Source of the DNA: Inonotus obliquus
Taxonomy: Eukaryota; Basidiomycota; Agaricomycetes; Hymenochaetales; Hymenochaetaceae
NCBI GenBank assembly: GCA_032164295.1
Contig: JAJHTX010000002.1
Span: 3,348,001-3,412,000, forward strand
Length of the DNA: 64,000 nucleotides
Reading direction: 5' to 3'
The position numbers and the translations under genes are program-made. Within the stretch, counting starts at the first letter, position 1. Each line of letters starts with the position of its first letter. The notes below the pieces were generated by a model. It made no database searches and was not told the origin of the DNA. It saw nothing but the letters and a program-made list of their open reading frames with translations. Of the stretch, positions 46,429 through 56,913 are shown in pieces.

Positions 46429-49220
46429 ATGCCGCACACCAAGGCACAGTTCGAGTCTGTCGCATCAGACTCTCTGAGGCGCAGGCTCTCCAGCGTTTCC
46501 TTAGGGACGCGTCCCTCAATCACCGCGTTCACAAGCCTGACGGTCAGCTTGTCCTGCCATCTGGCAACCTTCCATCGCTTGACCTAGTGTTAATATACTA
46601 TAGCCGATGTGGGCTGGTATTGCTGGCAGTGTGTCTACTAATGAGAACGGCTTTGAAATTTCAATCTCGATTCATGGTCTGCATCGTTGTTTCCGTTGAA
46701 CCTCAACCAGTCTCTTAAACTATGTCCGATTGCAGACAGCGTCTACAACACTGACTTCGCGTCAATGCTGATCCCAGCACCCGCTGGAAAGAAGACTGTG
46801 GACCCAGAGCAGATTGAATCCCAAGTCATCGAGGCGCTACGGAAGTTCTCGACCGAACATCTCTGCAAGTTCCTTGGTGCAGGTGTTACTCTATCCCTTC
46901 TCAGAGAGGTATGTTGTGGAGGACACGATATGTAAAATTCCCGTGACTGAATAATGCCTTCCAGGCTCCGAATCTCTGCACTCGTCTTTGGCTTGAGACG
47001 GACATCGTCCCAATTGTATGCCACATGCACGGAAATATTCTTTATCCGCTAAACCCTCGCTTCATAGGTCTTTAATATCAAGCCGTATCATACCGAGAGC
47101 TTGACGCGGCCGCATGTCAAGCACCGGATTTCCGCCACAAATAGCATGATCAACTCGCAACTTCAGTCGGGTGCCGAGACACCGCAAATGCTGACGGCTC
47201 CAGCGGGAGCTCCCGGAAACCTGCAGGCGGGTGTAACGGGCAAGTTCCCAATTGTACGCACGCTGGACGAACAAGCGGACTCGGCTGCGCGCAAATGTAT
47301 CATGTACTTCGGTCCGAACAACAACCCACGTCTAACGATTGGCCCGAGAAACCAGGTCACTGTATGCACCTCATTATTATACACTGACGTTTACTAGTAC
47401 TGAAATGTTATTTTAGGTCGACGCTGCTGGCAAAATCCATCTACTAGACGATCTAGAAGAGTTTGAAAAGACTGTTGGCAGAGGCACTTGGAACGCAGTA
47501 AATAGATTCGCAGATGAACTACGTGAGAAGAAGATCAAGATCGGATTCTTTTCCTCTACTCCACAAGGTGGTGGAGTTGCCCTTGTAAGCCAAAACAAAA
47601 TTGCCTAAGATTTAGCTTCCCGACTGATTCTATTATCAAACAGATGCGACACGCTCTAATCCGTTTCCTTAACCTTCTCGATGTCGATGCGGCCTGGTAC
47701 GTATACGTTCCTTCCGCTTTTAAGCAGATTAACTAGAACCGTAAAAAGGTATGTGCCAAATCCGTCTCCAAGCGTCTTCCGAACAACCAAGAACAATCAC
47801 AACATCCTCCAAGGCGTCGCTGCTCCTGATCTTCGCCTGACGGAGGAGGCGAAAGAGAACTTTGACCAGTGGATTTACAAGAACGGTTTACGGTGGATCG
47901 CGGAGGGCGGCCCGCTCGCAGAAGGAGGAGTTGATATTGCTTTCATAGGTAACCTATTTGTGGCCTTCTATGCTCCAATAGCCATCTGACAGTCCATGCA
48001 GATGACCCTCAGATGCCAGGTCTCATTCCTATGATCAAAAAAGCAAGGCCCGGTCTGCCAATTGTATATCGCTCGCACATTGAAATCCGCAGTGATCTGG
48101 TCAGCATTCAGGGCTCGCCACAACAAGAGGTGTGGCAGTACCTCTGGAAGAACATCCAGCTTGCCGACCTGTTCATCTCACACCCCGTGAGCAAGTTTGT
48201 GCCCAAGGACGTGCCGATGGAGAAGGTTGCTCTTCTTGGTGCCTCCACGGACTTGTAAGTGTTCCCTTCGTTTGCATCTCATTCGCATATTAAAGCCTTG
48301 TCCTCGCCTCTTCCTGCGTTGCTTCTTTTCAGCCTTGATGGTCTTAACAAGGAGCTTGCTCCGTGGGACTCGCAGTTTTACATGGGCGAATTCCGTAGCT
48401 TGTGCGCGAAGGAGAGAATGACTGAGTTGAAGTGGCCTGCTCGTGATTACATCATACAAGTCGCTCGCTTTGATCCGTCAAAGGGTATCCCGAACGTCAT
48501 TGATTCCTATTACAAATTCCGCCAACTTCTCGAGGCGCAAGGAATTAAAGAAGAACAAACCCCGCAGCTACTTATTTGCGGCCATGGTGCAGTCGACGAC
48601 CCGGATGCGAGCATCATTTATGACGCGACAGTTCAGCAGATCAACAGTGAACCGACCGTTAAGTACGCTAACGACATTGTCGCTATGCGCCTCCCGCCGA
48701 GTGACCAACGTAAGTCGGTATGTAGAGATAGACGGCATTAGAGACTGATTCCTTCACTTTCCCCCTAGTTCTCAATGCCCTCATGCAGAACTCGAAGATT
48801 GCCCTTCAGCTGTCAACTCGCGAGGGCTTCGAAGTCAAGGTATCTGAGGCGCTTCATACAGGAAAACCGGTTGTGGCAAGCCGCACGGGTGGTATCCCTC
48901 TCCAGATCCAACACGGCAAGTCCGGTTATCTCTGCGCGCCGGGTGACAATGCCGCCGTTGCGAAGCACTTGTTTGACTTGTATACCAACAAGAAGCTCTA
49001 CTCTACGATGAGCGAGTACGCACGCACACATGTGTCGGATGAAGTCGGCACGGTTGGGAATACTGCTGCTTGGCTGTACCTTGCATGTGTCTTGACGCGT
49101 GGCACGAAGCTCAAGCCTAATGGCGCGTGGCTTAACGACTTGCTTCGTGCAGAGGCGAATGAACCGTATCAACTTGACGAGCCGAAATTGCCTCGTGAAG
49201 GGCTCGATGTACACGCCTAG
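46429..49220 (+). CDS. Retaining trehalose phosphorylase (GT4 family)
   Basis: Catalyses reversible phosphorolysis of trehalose to alpha-glucose-1-phosphate and glucose in the cytosol, a hallmark sugar route of mushrooms. Exon 1 (46429-46542) reads MPHTKAQFESVASDSLRRRL and ends ITAFTSLT. Exon 2 (46604-46676) reads PMWAGIAGSVSTNENGFEIS and ends ISIH. Exon 3 opens SVYNTDFASMLIPAPAGKK. Later blocks are KFLGAGVTLSLLREAPNLCT, DIVPIVFNIKPYHTESLTRP, KIKIGFFSSTPQGGGVALMR, WYVPNPSPSVFRTTKNNHNI, DDPQMPGLIPMIKKARPGLP and YRSHIEIRSD. The GT4 donor half has YIIQVARFDPSKGIPNVIDS and STREGFEVKVSEALHTGKPV with the E-x7-E-type motif. The C-terminus is PREGLDVHA, stop 49220. About 740 residues, matching Grifola/Pleurotus-type enzymes as remembered. 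Eight or more exons. Confidence 0.95.
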
Positions 49221-49724
49221 ACGCCGAGCCTAGAATGAATGCGGACCCGTGAGATGCATGTTATCCTGATGACTGATCTGACACCTTGGATTTGCTTGTA
49301 TATCTGTATAACAGCCATTCCTTACCCACTGCTCTGCGCCAAAGAAAGAAAAACAAGAAAGAATACTACTTTCGTTCCCATCTATGTAGATGTATAACCT
49401 GTACGAGTCTGTTGTAGAAACCCATTATTTATTACGTGCATTGGTAGACCTTGATATCTCCCAAATAAAGCTGCTGCGTGACTCACCTCCCACCTTCCAA
49501 CAACGAAAGATATGTTGGATGAATTTGAGAATTTGAGAGAGGATCATGAGAGAATATCTATTGACTTGAATCAAACAATGGATCAGCCGATCTTATATAA
49601 TCAACACGCGCGTGTCACGGACTCTTGCGACGCGTCCCACGACATTTACTTATTGACTAGTAGCAGGCGTCACTGTTTGTCTCAAATACCGCCAGTGTAA
49701 AAAGACACCAAAGAGCCACCTTCC
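49221..49724. other. Intergenic region
   Basis: 504 bp holding the trehalose phosphorylase 3' UTR and the promoter of the next gene. The frame at 49512-49700 has no recognisable features. Confidence 0.4.
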
Positions 49725-50854
49725 ATGGAAGTTGATTTCCTCTCACCACAAGTTCATATGCGTCCTGTGCCAGGTTCGATGAATAATAATAAACGTGCGA
49801 GGTCGCCTGGGTCGCCTGGTCCGATTGAACGAGAACGACCATTGGTGAGTCGAGAATGTGATGTTTGGCTTTATGCGCTGTTTCTGACATGATTTTCTTT
49901 CTCTTTGGTGTCAATGTAGAAACGACATATTGTTATGAAACGCGACTTTGTATCTCAACTTGCATCTTCGTCTTCTGCATTGCCTTCATCAACACCTTTA
50001 TTCAATTTAAGAGAAGGAGGAACTTCGAAGAGATGTTCGGTGTATGAAGAGGAATGGGTACACCAGACTCAGGGGATGACGATTCATAGTCCTTCACTTA
50101 GTATCAGTGAGGGAGATCATCTTTCGAGGTCGGGTGATGATGAGGGTTTCTCGAGTTCGGTTCCTAATTCGAATTCGAACTCGAATTCGGAGGATGGGAG
50201 AGGGGATGATGTACACATGGTGCGTAAAACCTTGTAACTTTAGAATCACTATATACTGATGTGATTGCTTTGTGTTACGTATAGGATGGAACTGAAGAAC
50301 TTACCCAAGATACTTTTCAACATCAGCAACAAGTTTTCTCGACACCTCCACAAGGAGAATTAGAAGATTCAACTATGCGAAGTCCGACGGCTTCACAACA
50401 ATCTCATCTCCATATTCATTCACAAACACTGGACCACAACAGCACTGCATTAAAAACTCTCGACACACTCCTGGAAGCCTCGGGGGCAGCACAACCTCTC
50501 CGGACAACGGGTCCTCCAAAAATAACATTACACCCAGCAACTCCTTCGACGCCATCAGATGGACCACGTCTTGCGTACGCTCATGTATTATCAATGTCCC
50601 AACCAGCTACACCTCCACCTATTTCCGGCTGCGGTACAGTCGAAAATCCACTTGTATCTTCGTCTTCGCCGATGTCGATTATCGGAGGAGAACCGGAGAG
50701 TTCAAGTCCAACTTCAGTAGAGGTACAGGCACAGGCTCAGTGGAGGAATGCTGGAGCTGGAAACAAGAGAAGACCGTTTGTTTCGATGGGTCCTCGTGCG
50801 GATTGTGAGAAGTGTAGGTTGAAGGTTCCTGGACATTGGATGCATTTTGATTAG
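49725..50854 (+). CDS. Unknown Ser-rich protein with conserved Cys-containing C-terminus
   Basis: Start ATG 49725 gives MEVDFLSPQVHMRPVPGSMN. A KRARSPGSPGP stretch follows, a possible nuclear signal and SP phospho-site region. Exon 1 ends RPL and splices (GTGAGT...TGTAG) to KRHIVMKRDFVSQLASSSSA. Exon 2 carries a Ser/Asn repeat (SNSNSNSE) and a Gln/His stretch. Exon 3 begins DGTEELTQDTFQHQQQ and contains KTLDTLLEASGAAQP and GPRLAYAHVLSMSQPATPPP. The C-terminus RPFVSMGPRADCEKCRLKVP followed by GHWMHFD is strikingly ordered against the disordered remainder and has a C-x2-C pair. Family not recognised. Stop TAG precedes a GGAAGT repeat. Confidence 0.75.
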
Positions 50855-51374
50855 ATTTTTTTTTGAGAGGATGGATATATGGAGGTGGAAGTGGAAGTGG
50901 AAGTGGAAGTGGAAGTGGAAATGTAAGCGAAGAGGGTGGTGTTGCTGTTTCATTCCGTCTTTCATCATCATTTTATTGAATTGATGACCTGTGGTTGTTC
51001 ATCATTGTAATACGTACTCACATTTTCATTATCTCGCCTTACCATAATTCATTTGCATTTACCCCCACCCAAATCGCATTCATTTTCACTTCCATCCACT
51101 TCAATCTACATTGCCGAATTTCATCCTCAGTAAATGTCGCTACTCATCTCATCCTTCATTCATTCACAACTTACTCGCAAGTAAAAACCACTCAATTCAT
51201 TCGCATTCCTCATTCAAAGCTCGTACTTACATTCGAGCCATCATATTCAGTATGTACTTCGGATAGGTATTAATCTACTATACTTTAAAGTCGAATCAAA
51301 GTTTTATCAGTTGAAATATCTCATCCCAGATCCTGCAATCTAAACAATACCACTGATTTTACGAGCCTCTCCAT
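50855..51374. other. Convergent 3' region
   Basis: 520 bp between the stops of the Ser-rich gene and the release-factor-like gene. It contains a hexanucleotide repeat and a C/T/A-rich stretch (51010-51250) rich in CATT/TCAT motifs. No gene supported. Confidence 0.4.
50882..50920. repeat. GGAAGT hexanucleotide microsatellite
   Basis: About six imperfect units of GGAAGT/GGAGGT/GGAAAT just downstream of the stop of the upstream gene. On the other strand it reads as a run of His-Phe codons in a frame of no significance. Confidence 0.85.
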
Positions 51375-52170
51375 TTACTCCGAGTCCTCTCTCAACTTTG
51401 ACTTAGACTTCTTCTGGGCTCTCTTCTCTTTCTTCTTAAGAGCTTTCTTCTTTTGTCTTCGTTCCCTCTCGACTTGTCTCGCGCGTTTCATGTCCTCTCT
51501 TGACAGTCCCGGATTGAGAATTTGGTCTAACTGTTTCGTAAAGAGGGGGGGGGAGTAGTCAGTATTCGACAGTACTAATGAAGTGATTGAAGGAAGTTTT
51601 CGTCGACAAGATTATGATGCCACGGGCTAGGCTTACTTTTTCTATTATTTTCATCCTAGCGATTACTCTATTCGTTTGCAAAGAACGAGTTTGTTGACAT
51701 GAGACTTGGATACCCGTTGGTTTGTGTAGGAGTTGAACGTTGTTAGATGTTTTGTTGATTGATTGACCGCCTGGTCCGCTACCTGCATGAGATATTCAGA
51801 GTTAAGGTCTTTCAATCGTATTTGTGAACAAATGGGGGACAAACAAATATGTATTGGACCTACCTTTTACGAATGACTCTTCAAGATCGTCCTCGTTCAG
51901 AGTTGGTTGGGTACGTGCTTGGCTTAGACGTTTGAGAGCGGAGAAGTTAATTTTCTTTCGTGGTGATTGTTGGTTTTGCGGTTTCTCTGATTCTGCTACA
52001 TCTTCCTCTTCCCCTTCACTCTCAAGAGTCTCATTTTCGTTATTCGTTTCTTCCCCTTCTTCATCGGGATGGTTAGGCACAATAGAGGTAGTTTGTCCGG
52101 ACATGGCTTTCATTTCAGACGGAGATGAATTTCTATATTCAAGGGAGAAGAGCCCAAGTGTGCAGGGCAT
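51375..52170 (-). CDS. Mitochondrial peptide-chain release factor-like protein (GGQ domain, MTRFR/C12orf65-like)
   Basis: Single-domain class I release factor relatives rescue stalled mitochondrial ribosomes by hydrolysing peptidyl-tRNA. ATG 52170 gives [20 protein letters not shown], then an acidic Glu-rich linker. The domain opens [20 protein letters not shown] and LEESFVKG. It splices to [20 protein letters not shown], containing the catalytic GGQ, then [20 protein letters not shown] and ARMKIIEK. The last exon gives [20 protein letters not shown] and a Lys/Arg-rich tail typical of ribosome-rescue members, ending KLREDSE, stop 51375-51377. Three exons. The acidic N-terminal insert is unusual for a mitochondrial leader, so targeting is inferred from the family only. 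Catalytic motif intact. Confidence 0.9.
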
Positions 52171-52407
52171 TGATTAACGAAGGACGTGCGCATGTCTGAG
52201 CGAGGGAACGTAAACGCACGGCTCAACGGAGCTCACTCACGTAGACGCCGAGGATTGACAACATCCTTGCTTCCCTTCTGAAGCCCGACCCGAGCTCAAC
52301 CTCGACCTTTTAATGGTGTCATTAGACCCAAGTTCCGTGTCTTTTGTAAGTTTCAATCCTATTTCGTAGACAGTCAGCAAAGCCCCGGGGGAAATGAGTG
52401 ACGAATG

Positions 52408-52893
52408 TTAAAGGGAATGATGCATACGCCAGATCCCTCCCTCGGTTTCCGCTGTGTTGGTTTCAGACCCCGCTTCACCACGCGACGCATCAACTTTGAA
52501 ACCTTGGACGATGTTCTTCCTCAATACGTCTGCTACGTCCCGACCGAGCTGGATCCGAGAGGCGTATTCATCCGCATGCACTATCGCCCGACCCTTTCTG
52601 AACTCTCCTCGTACTTTCTCTCGGAAGGCTAATACACAGGATATCAGTCTTGATCTTTTAGAATACTGCGGATGAGGGAAGAATAGATTTGTGTTCACAT
52701 ACCATTGAGCACTTGGTCATCTCCTGGATGAATGACGAAAAAAAAGCGGAGGATATAGAGCAAGTGAGCTTGACAAAATTCCGGAGTTGGGCTAAGGCTG
52801 TAAGACCATACCTTGAAAAGTGCATCCTGCTGCGCGGAAGAGAAGACGATACGTTGCGCGTGCTGAAGCACGGAGTTCAGACGTTATGGACAT
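52408..52893 (-). CDS. MZM1: LYR-motif complex III assembly factor MZM1 (LYRM7-like)
   Basis: Mitochondrial matrix chaperone that stabilises the Rieske protein before its insertion into complex III. Exon 1 (52893-52812) reads MSITSELRASARATYRLLFR with the LYR-like motif TYRLLFRAA. A second small exon gives GDDQVLN, and the third reads AFREKVRGEFRKGRAIVHAD and RDVADVLRKNIVQGFKVDAS. The KNIVQG block near the C-terminus is characteristic of MZM1. A variable tail follows and the stop is at 52408. Splice phases agree (G|GA, G|CC). About 115 residues, the usual size. Neighbouring MTRFR-like and isomerase genes share the strand but overlap no regulatory unit. Confidence 0.9.
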
Positions 52894-53121
52894 GGATGCA
52901 CCGCAACATGGAAAACGTTCTCCTCCTCCTCAAGACGAAAACGTGACACGTGAGTTGCGCCGATCCTGCTGATCTCTTACAACTTCCAGCTTCTCACGAT
53001 GAATCTCTTTCACTTCGAGGAATGGGATTGCAAACTTATGTGCCTAATTGCATACAAAGCATACAACCAATAGAAATACAGGCACCTATAATTTATGATA
53101 AAATAGTAACCAACCGTACTT

Positions 53122-54438
53122 TTACAATCTGTGTCTGATTCGTCCATCGACAAGCTGAACAAGCCTTCGAGTAGGAATACCTGTTGCAAAACATTCGGCT
53201 TGAGCGTAACTTTCTCGCAAATTCGTTGCGTCCTTTGAATTCTTCTCGTTTATCCCGTATTGTATCAGTTCCTTGATCTTTAGCATCGCTGCTGGATTAA
53301 GACCATCCATTTGCTGTTCCAAATATCTACGAACCGCAGCGTGAAATGAGTCGCAGCTTTGGTTTGAAAAGATTTTACTACCGAGAAAGCTTCATTTCAG
53401 CGAGATGCAGAAATCGGGAGTAGTGGGCCACTTACTTCACAAAGCCACAACTAAGCAACTCCTTTGCTTCCAACTTCTTTCCAAATATAAGGACTTCGTT
53501 CGCTTTGGACAGCCCCACTATAAATGCGGTCAATTCTGATGATAAGCTCTCGAAATGAACAGCAAGCGTACTTCGATTCACAAAACTGACGCTAGAACCT
53601 GCTTCGGCAATAACGCCTGAATCCCGCAAAGTTGAAGGCCAAAATCACAGAGGCATGAGGGTACTTACCAAGAAAGGAGAATGGAACAGCCAACCATACG
53701 TCGGGCATGCAGTAAATGAAATCGAAGTGACCCAGGAAAGCTGGGAAGTTTATCAGAGGCTATCATTCGATAAATGTGAAAAATGCTTACCAGCTGCAAT
53801 GCCTGAGAGATAAGTCAGGTGGACGGTCATAATCTCATAGCGTTGCTACTTACCCATCACAGGACCGTTCAGAGCAGCGATGAGAATTTTGCTATGAGTA
53901 TATAACTGATTGAATAGACGAATGTTGGTGCAATGTCCCTGAATAACCATAGCTGCTCACCGCTCTGCTACAATCCGTGTTTGGGCTGGCCAACCTCCCG
54001 AGAAAATTGTCTCGAACCGTTACCAATGATTCATGATCTCGTATCTGTGCTTTAATGTCCGTCCCGCTAAAAGTATGTCAAGTCAGGGATCAAGTCGTAT
54101 ATCGACATCACTAAGCCACCCGTATACATACGCACAGAACCACTTTCCAGTCGCTGCCGGATACCGATATTCATGTCTAGTGAGTCATAGGGGCGGCGTT
54201 GGAAGATAGTATCTGAAGACGTACCTTGTAAGAGCGTAACAACGACATCATCTCGTTTATCAATACTGTGAAGTTTCTCCACCAGAGCCGCGTAGTCTAA
54301 CCACGATCCAATTAGACTACTTGTCCATGAAAACTGACCAGAGCCACCAACCCTCTGCCGTTATCGCATTGAGCGCATCCGGTCGATTGAAAGTGAGCGT
54401 CGCTATACCCGCTGATATACTAGTCCTGAGAGTGGTCA
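53122..54438 (-). CDS. Enoyl-CoA hydratase/isomerase family protein, paralog 1 (peroxisomal delta3,delta2-enoyl-CoA isomerase-like)
   Basis: Start ATG 54438 gives MTTLRTSISAGIATLTFNRP, then ALNAITAEG. Later exons give EKLHSIDKRDDVVVTLLQ, a join to ATGKWFCAGTDIKAQIRDHE (crotonase oxyanion loop with GTD), SLVTVRDNFLGRLASPNTDC, the second oxyanion region near FLG, AEAGSSVSFVNR with the likely catalytic Glu, and GLSKANEVLIFGKKLEAKEL. The C-terminus is ECFATGIPTRRLVQLVDGRI then RHRL, which could serve as a PTS1-like peroxisomal signal. Isomerase rather than hydratase is inferred from the single Glu in AEAGSS. Many short exons; some borders approximate. Stop 53122. Tandem with paralog 2, same strand. 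Confidence 0.88.
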
Positions 54439-55158
54439 TTCGAGCAAGTAAGAGTTATCTCGACAATCATGAAGGTCCTCGGTCCGAGTCATAAAGTCCC
54501 CCTCTCTGAGGCTGAGCTTCTTTTATACATCCGCATTGCCTAAGCCTAAGTTAAGACATAATCTTCCCGCTGGGGAATGCAGAGAGAGGGGGATGGCACT
54601 GTAGCCCGTATCGTATACAAAGAATCACCGGTTATTGTGATCTTGTGTAAATGCCGCTCGCCTCCGAGACCTATCCTGCTTTTGTGAGCTCTCGAAATTA
54701 ATTTCTTCCGGGGCGAAAAGGGGTTAGTTTGCATTCTATCGATTTGTGGAGAGTCAAAGTGCCAAGCCTGAAGGCTCATTGTTATAAGATGTTGTAAGCT
54801 TTTCAAAACCAACCAGACTGAACAGGATCTAATAAAATAGATCAAGGACGGAAGTAAAGCAGTATGATGGCCAATCATCTGGGTCCGAACTTTTTGTTCT
54901 TCAGCTCGGCTAGTTCCGGCGCAATCTCCGATTCCACCTGTGGCTAGGTTCGCAGATGATTCAAAACATTCTAGTCTGCAGGGTCCCGTTATTCGTTACA
55001 TCGATAAACACATCATATACAATAAGGTATCAGCCAATATGTGCTCGTCAAACCTGGTAGATTGAGTATACAGTGTCCTACAATCTCCTACTACAATCAC
55101 GACTACGGCACAATGAAATCATCGGTTGGTACCTTCATTGTCGGGCAGAAAGTAAAAA
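54439..55158. other. Intergenic region between the isomerase paralogs
   Basis: 720 bp; promoter of paralog 1 and 3' flank of paralog 2. No supported gene. The frame at 54546-54878 shows no family features. Confidence 0.4.
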
Positions 55159-56516
55159 TCAAAGTTTATGTCTGATCCGTTTGGTAGCGATTTGGAAGAA
55201 TCGTTCATAAGGTACTCCGCTAGCGAAGCGTTCCGCCTGAGCATAGCTTTCCCGCAAGTTCGTTCCGTCTTTCGAATTCTTTTCGTTAATCCCGTATTGA
55301 ATGAGTTCTTTAATCTTCAGAATAGCAATTGGATCAAGGCCTTCAAGTTGTTCTTCCAAGTGTTTCCGGACCGAGGCATGGAAGGATTCCCAACTTTGCT
55401 GAGGGAATATTTTGCTACCAAGGTATAATCAAAATCGGTGGAAGAGCGAATCAGGGAGTACACCCACTTCACGAAGCCGCAAGCGAGGAGCTCCTCTGCT
55501 CCGATTTTCCTCCCGAATATAAGGGCTTCATTAGCTTTCGAGAGGCCCACTAACCGAATCATCAGTTAGGCAGTCCTGACCCGAGGAAAAGAAAGGCGAA
55601 CTTACTTCGGTTCACAAAGCTGACGCTGGAACCGGCTTCGGCGATGATGCCTACACAGAAAGGAGTAGTGAGAAACAAGTACTGGAACATTCTGATAACT
55701 TTCGACTTGCCGAGGAATGAGAAAGGGGTGGATAACCATACATCGGGCATACAGTAAATGAAATCAAAATGACCTAGGAAAGCTTCTCGAAGGATAAGTG
55801 TCCGGGCCATATTATTCGGAAGTACAGGTCGAACCTGATGCAATTCCTGCGAAGATGATCAGTACAGATAGTAGTGGAGATAATGGTTCCGCGCACCCAT
55901 TACAGGACCATTGAGGGCAGCAACAAGGATTTTACCATGAGAATATAGCTGATGCAAATCAGAAATCAATTAATTTGCAGTAATTGAGAGTTGCTTCGAG
56001 AACCACTTACTGCTCTGCCGACGTCTGTATTCGGACGCACGACCCGACCAACGAAACTTTCTCTTATGGACGAGCTAGGTTCGTGATGGTCATCTTGCAC
56101 ATTCACAGATGTCCCGCTTCGAGGGAAAAATTGAGCAAATTTCTTGAGTGATCGTAATGAATTGACATACGCGCAAAACCACCTTCCGGTTGCTATTTAT
56201 AGGTTACGGAATAGACAGCGTTATACAGACGCTTCTAAGTGCGTATAATTAAGAGTTACGTACCCTGAAGAAGGGTTAATACAACGTCATCCCGTTTATC
56301 GATCTTGCGCAATTCTTCTGCAAGTACAGTATAGTCTGACCAAACCAATATTCGTTAGTCTCGGTGTAACCCATGAAATGACTCCTAGAAATGGTGGCTC
56401 AAAAGTAATTGTGGTTGCTAGCACTGACCCTCTGCTGTTATTGCATTGAGTGAACTGGGTCGGTTGAAGGTCAAAGTCGCGATACCGCCAGAGATTTCAG
56501 TTGTAAGTGTACTCAT
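55159..56516 (-). CDS. Enoyl-CoA hydratase/isomerase family protein, paralog 2
   Basis: Same exon plan as the neighbouring gene. ATG 56516 gives MSTLTTEISGGIATLTFNRP and SSLNAITAEG. Middle exons give ATGRWFCAGTSVNVQDDHHE, where the crotonase GTD is replaced by GTS. SSIRESFVGRVVRPNTDVGR follows, then FLGHFDFIYCMPDVWLSTPF, IIAEAGSSVSFVNR with the likely catalytic Glu, and GLSKANEALIFGRKIGAEEL. The C-terminus is YERFFQIATKRIRHKL, with HKL a possible PTS1-like tripeptide. The nearly identical block IKELIQYGINEKNSKD in both copies shows a recent tandem duplication. Whether the Asp-to-Ser change alters activity is unknown. Stop at 55159. Confidence 0.88.
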
Positions 56517-56913
56517 TCCCACGGCAAGAATGACGTAAGAAGCTAGTTAGAGAGAGTGAGGTGAATCTTATCCTCACAACGGGGACCTACAGTCGAACGG
56601 GGAGGCTAGTAGGGAGAAAGATGTAGGAGCTGGAAGTGCGTCGCCATTACAAGAGTTGGGAACCAAAATCGTCCCTCCGAAACCCGGAATCAATCACATG
56701 CAGGCAAGTGCGGACAATGAACGGACTTCACTAACCAATAAGGATGTACACACGGATACAAACATATATTCCCTGAATACAAACAACAACGTAGCAGTAC
56801 CTCAATACATCACATTAGTACACTATGTTATTCAATTCTGTGTAGTTCTTCCTGCCATAAATACCCTTTATTCAATTTAATACCTTCAAAAGAGAAGTTG
56901 ACGCTTGCAGATT
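56517..56913. other. Intergenic region
   Basis: 397 bp between paralog 2 and the armadillo gene, with an Asn/Thr-rich plus-strand frame at 56656-56880 that has no recognisable features. Confidence 0.4.

Noticed and set aside
50714..50971. His-Phe repeat protein on the minus strand
   Set aside because: It is only the GGAAGT microsatellite read on the opposite strand.
52405..52946. Plus-strand frames over the MZM1 locus
   Set aside because: The minus strand gives three phase-consistent exons of a known LYR protein.
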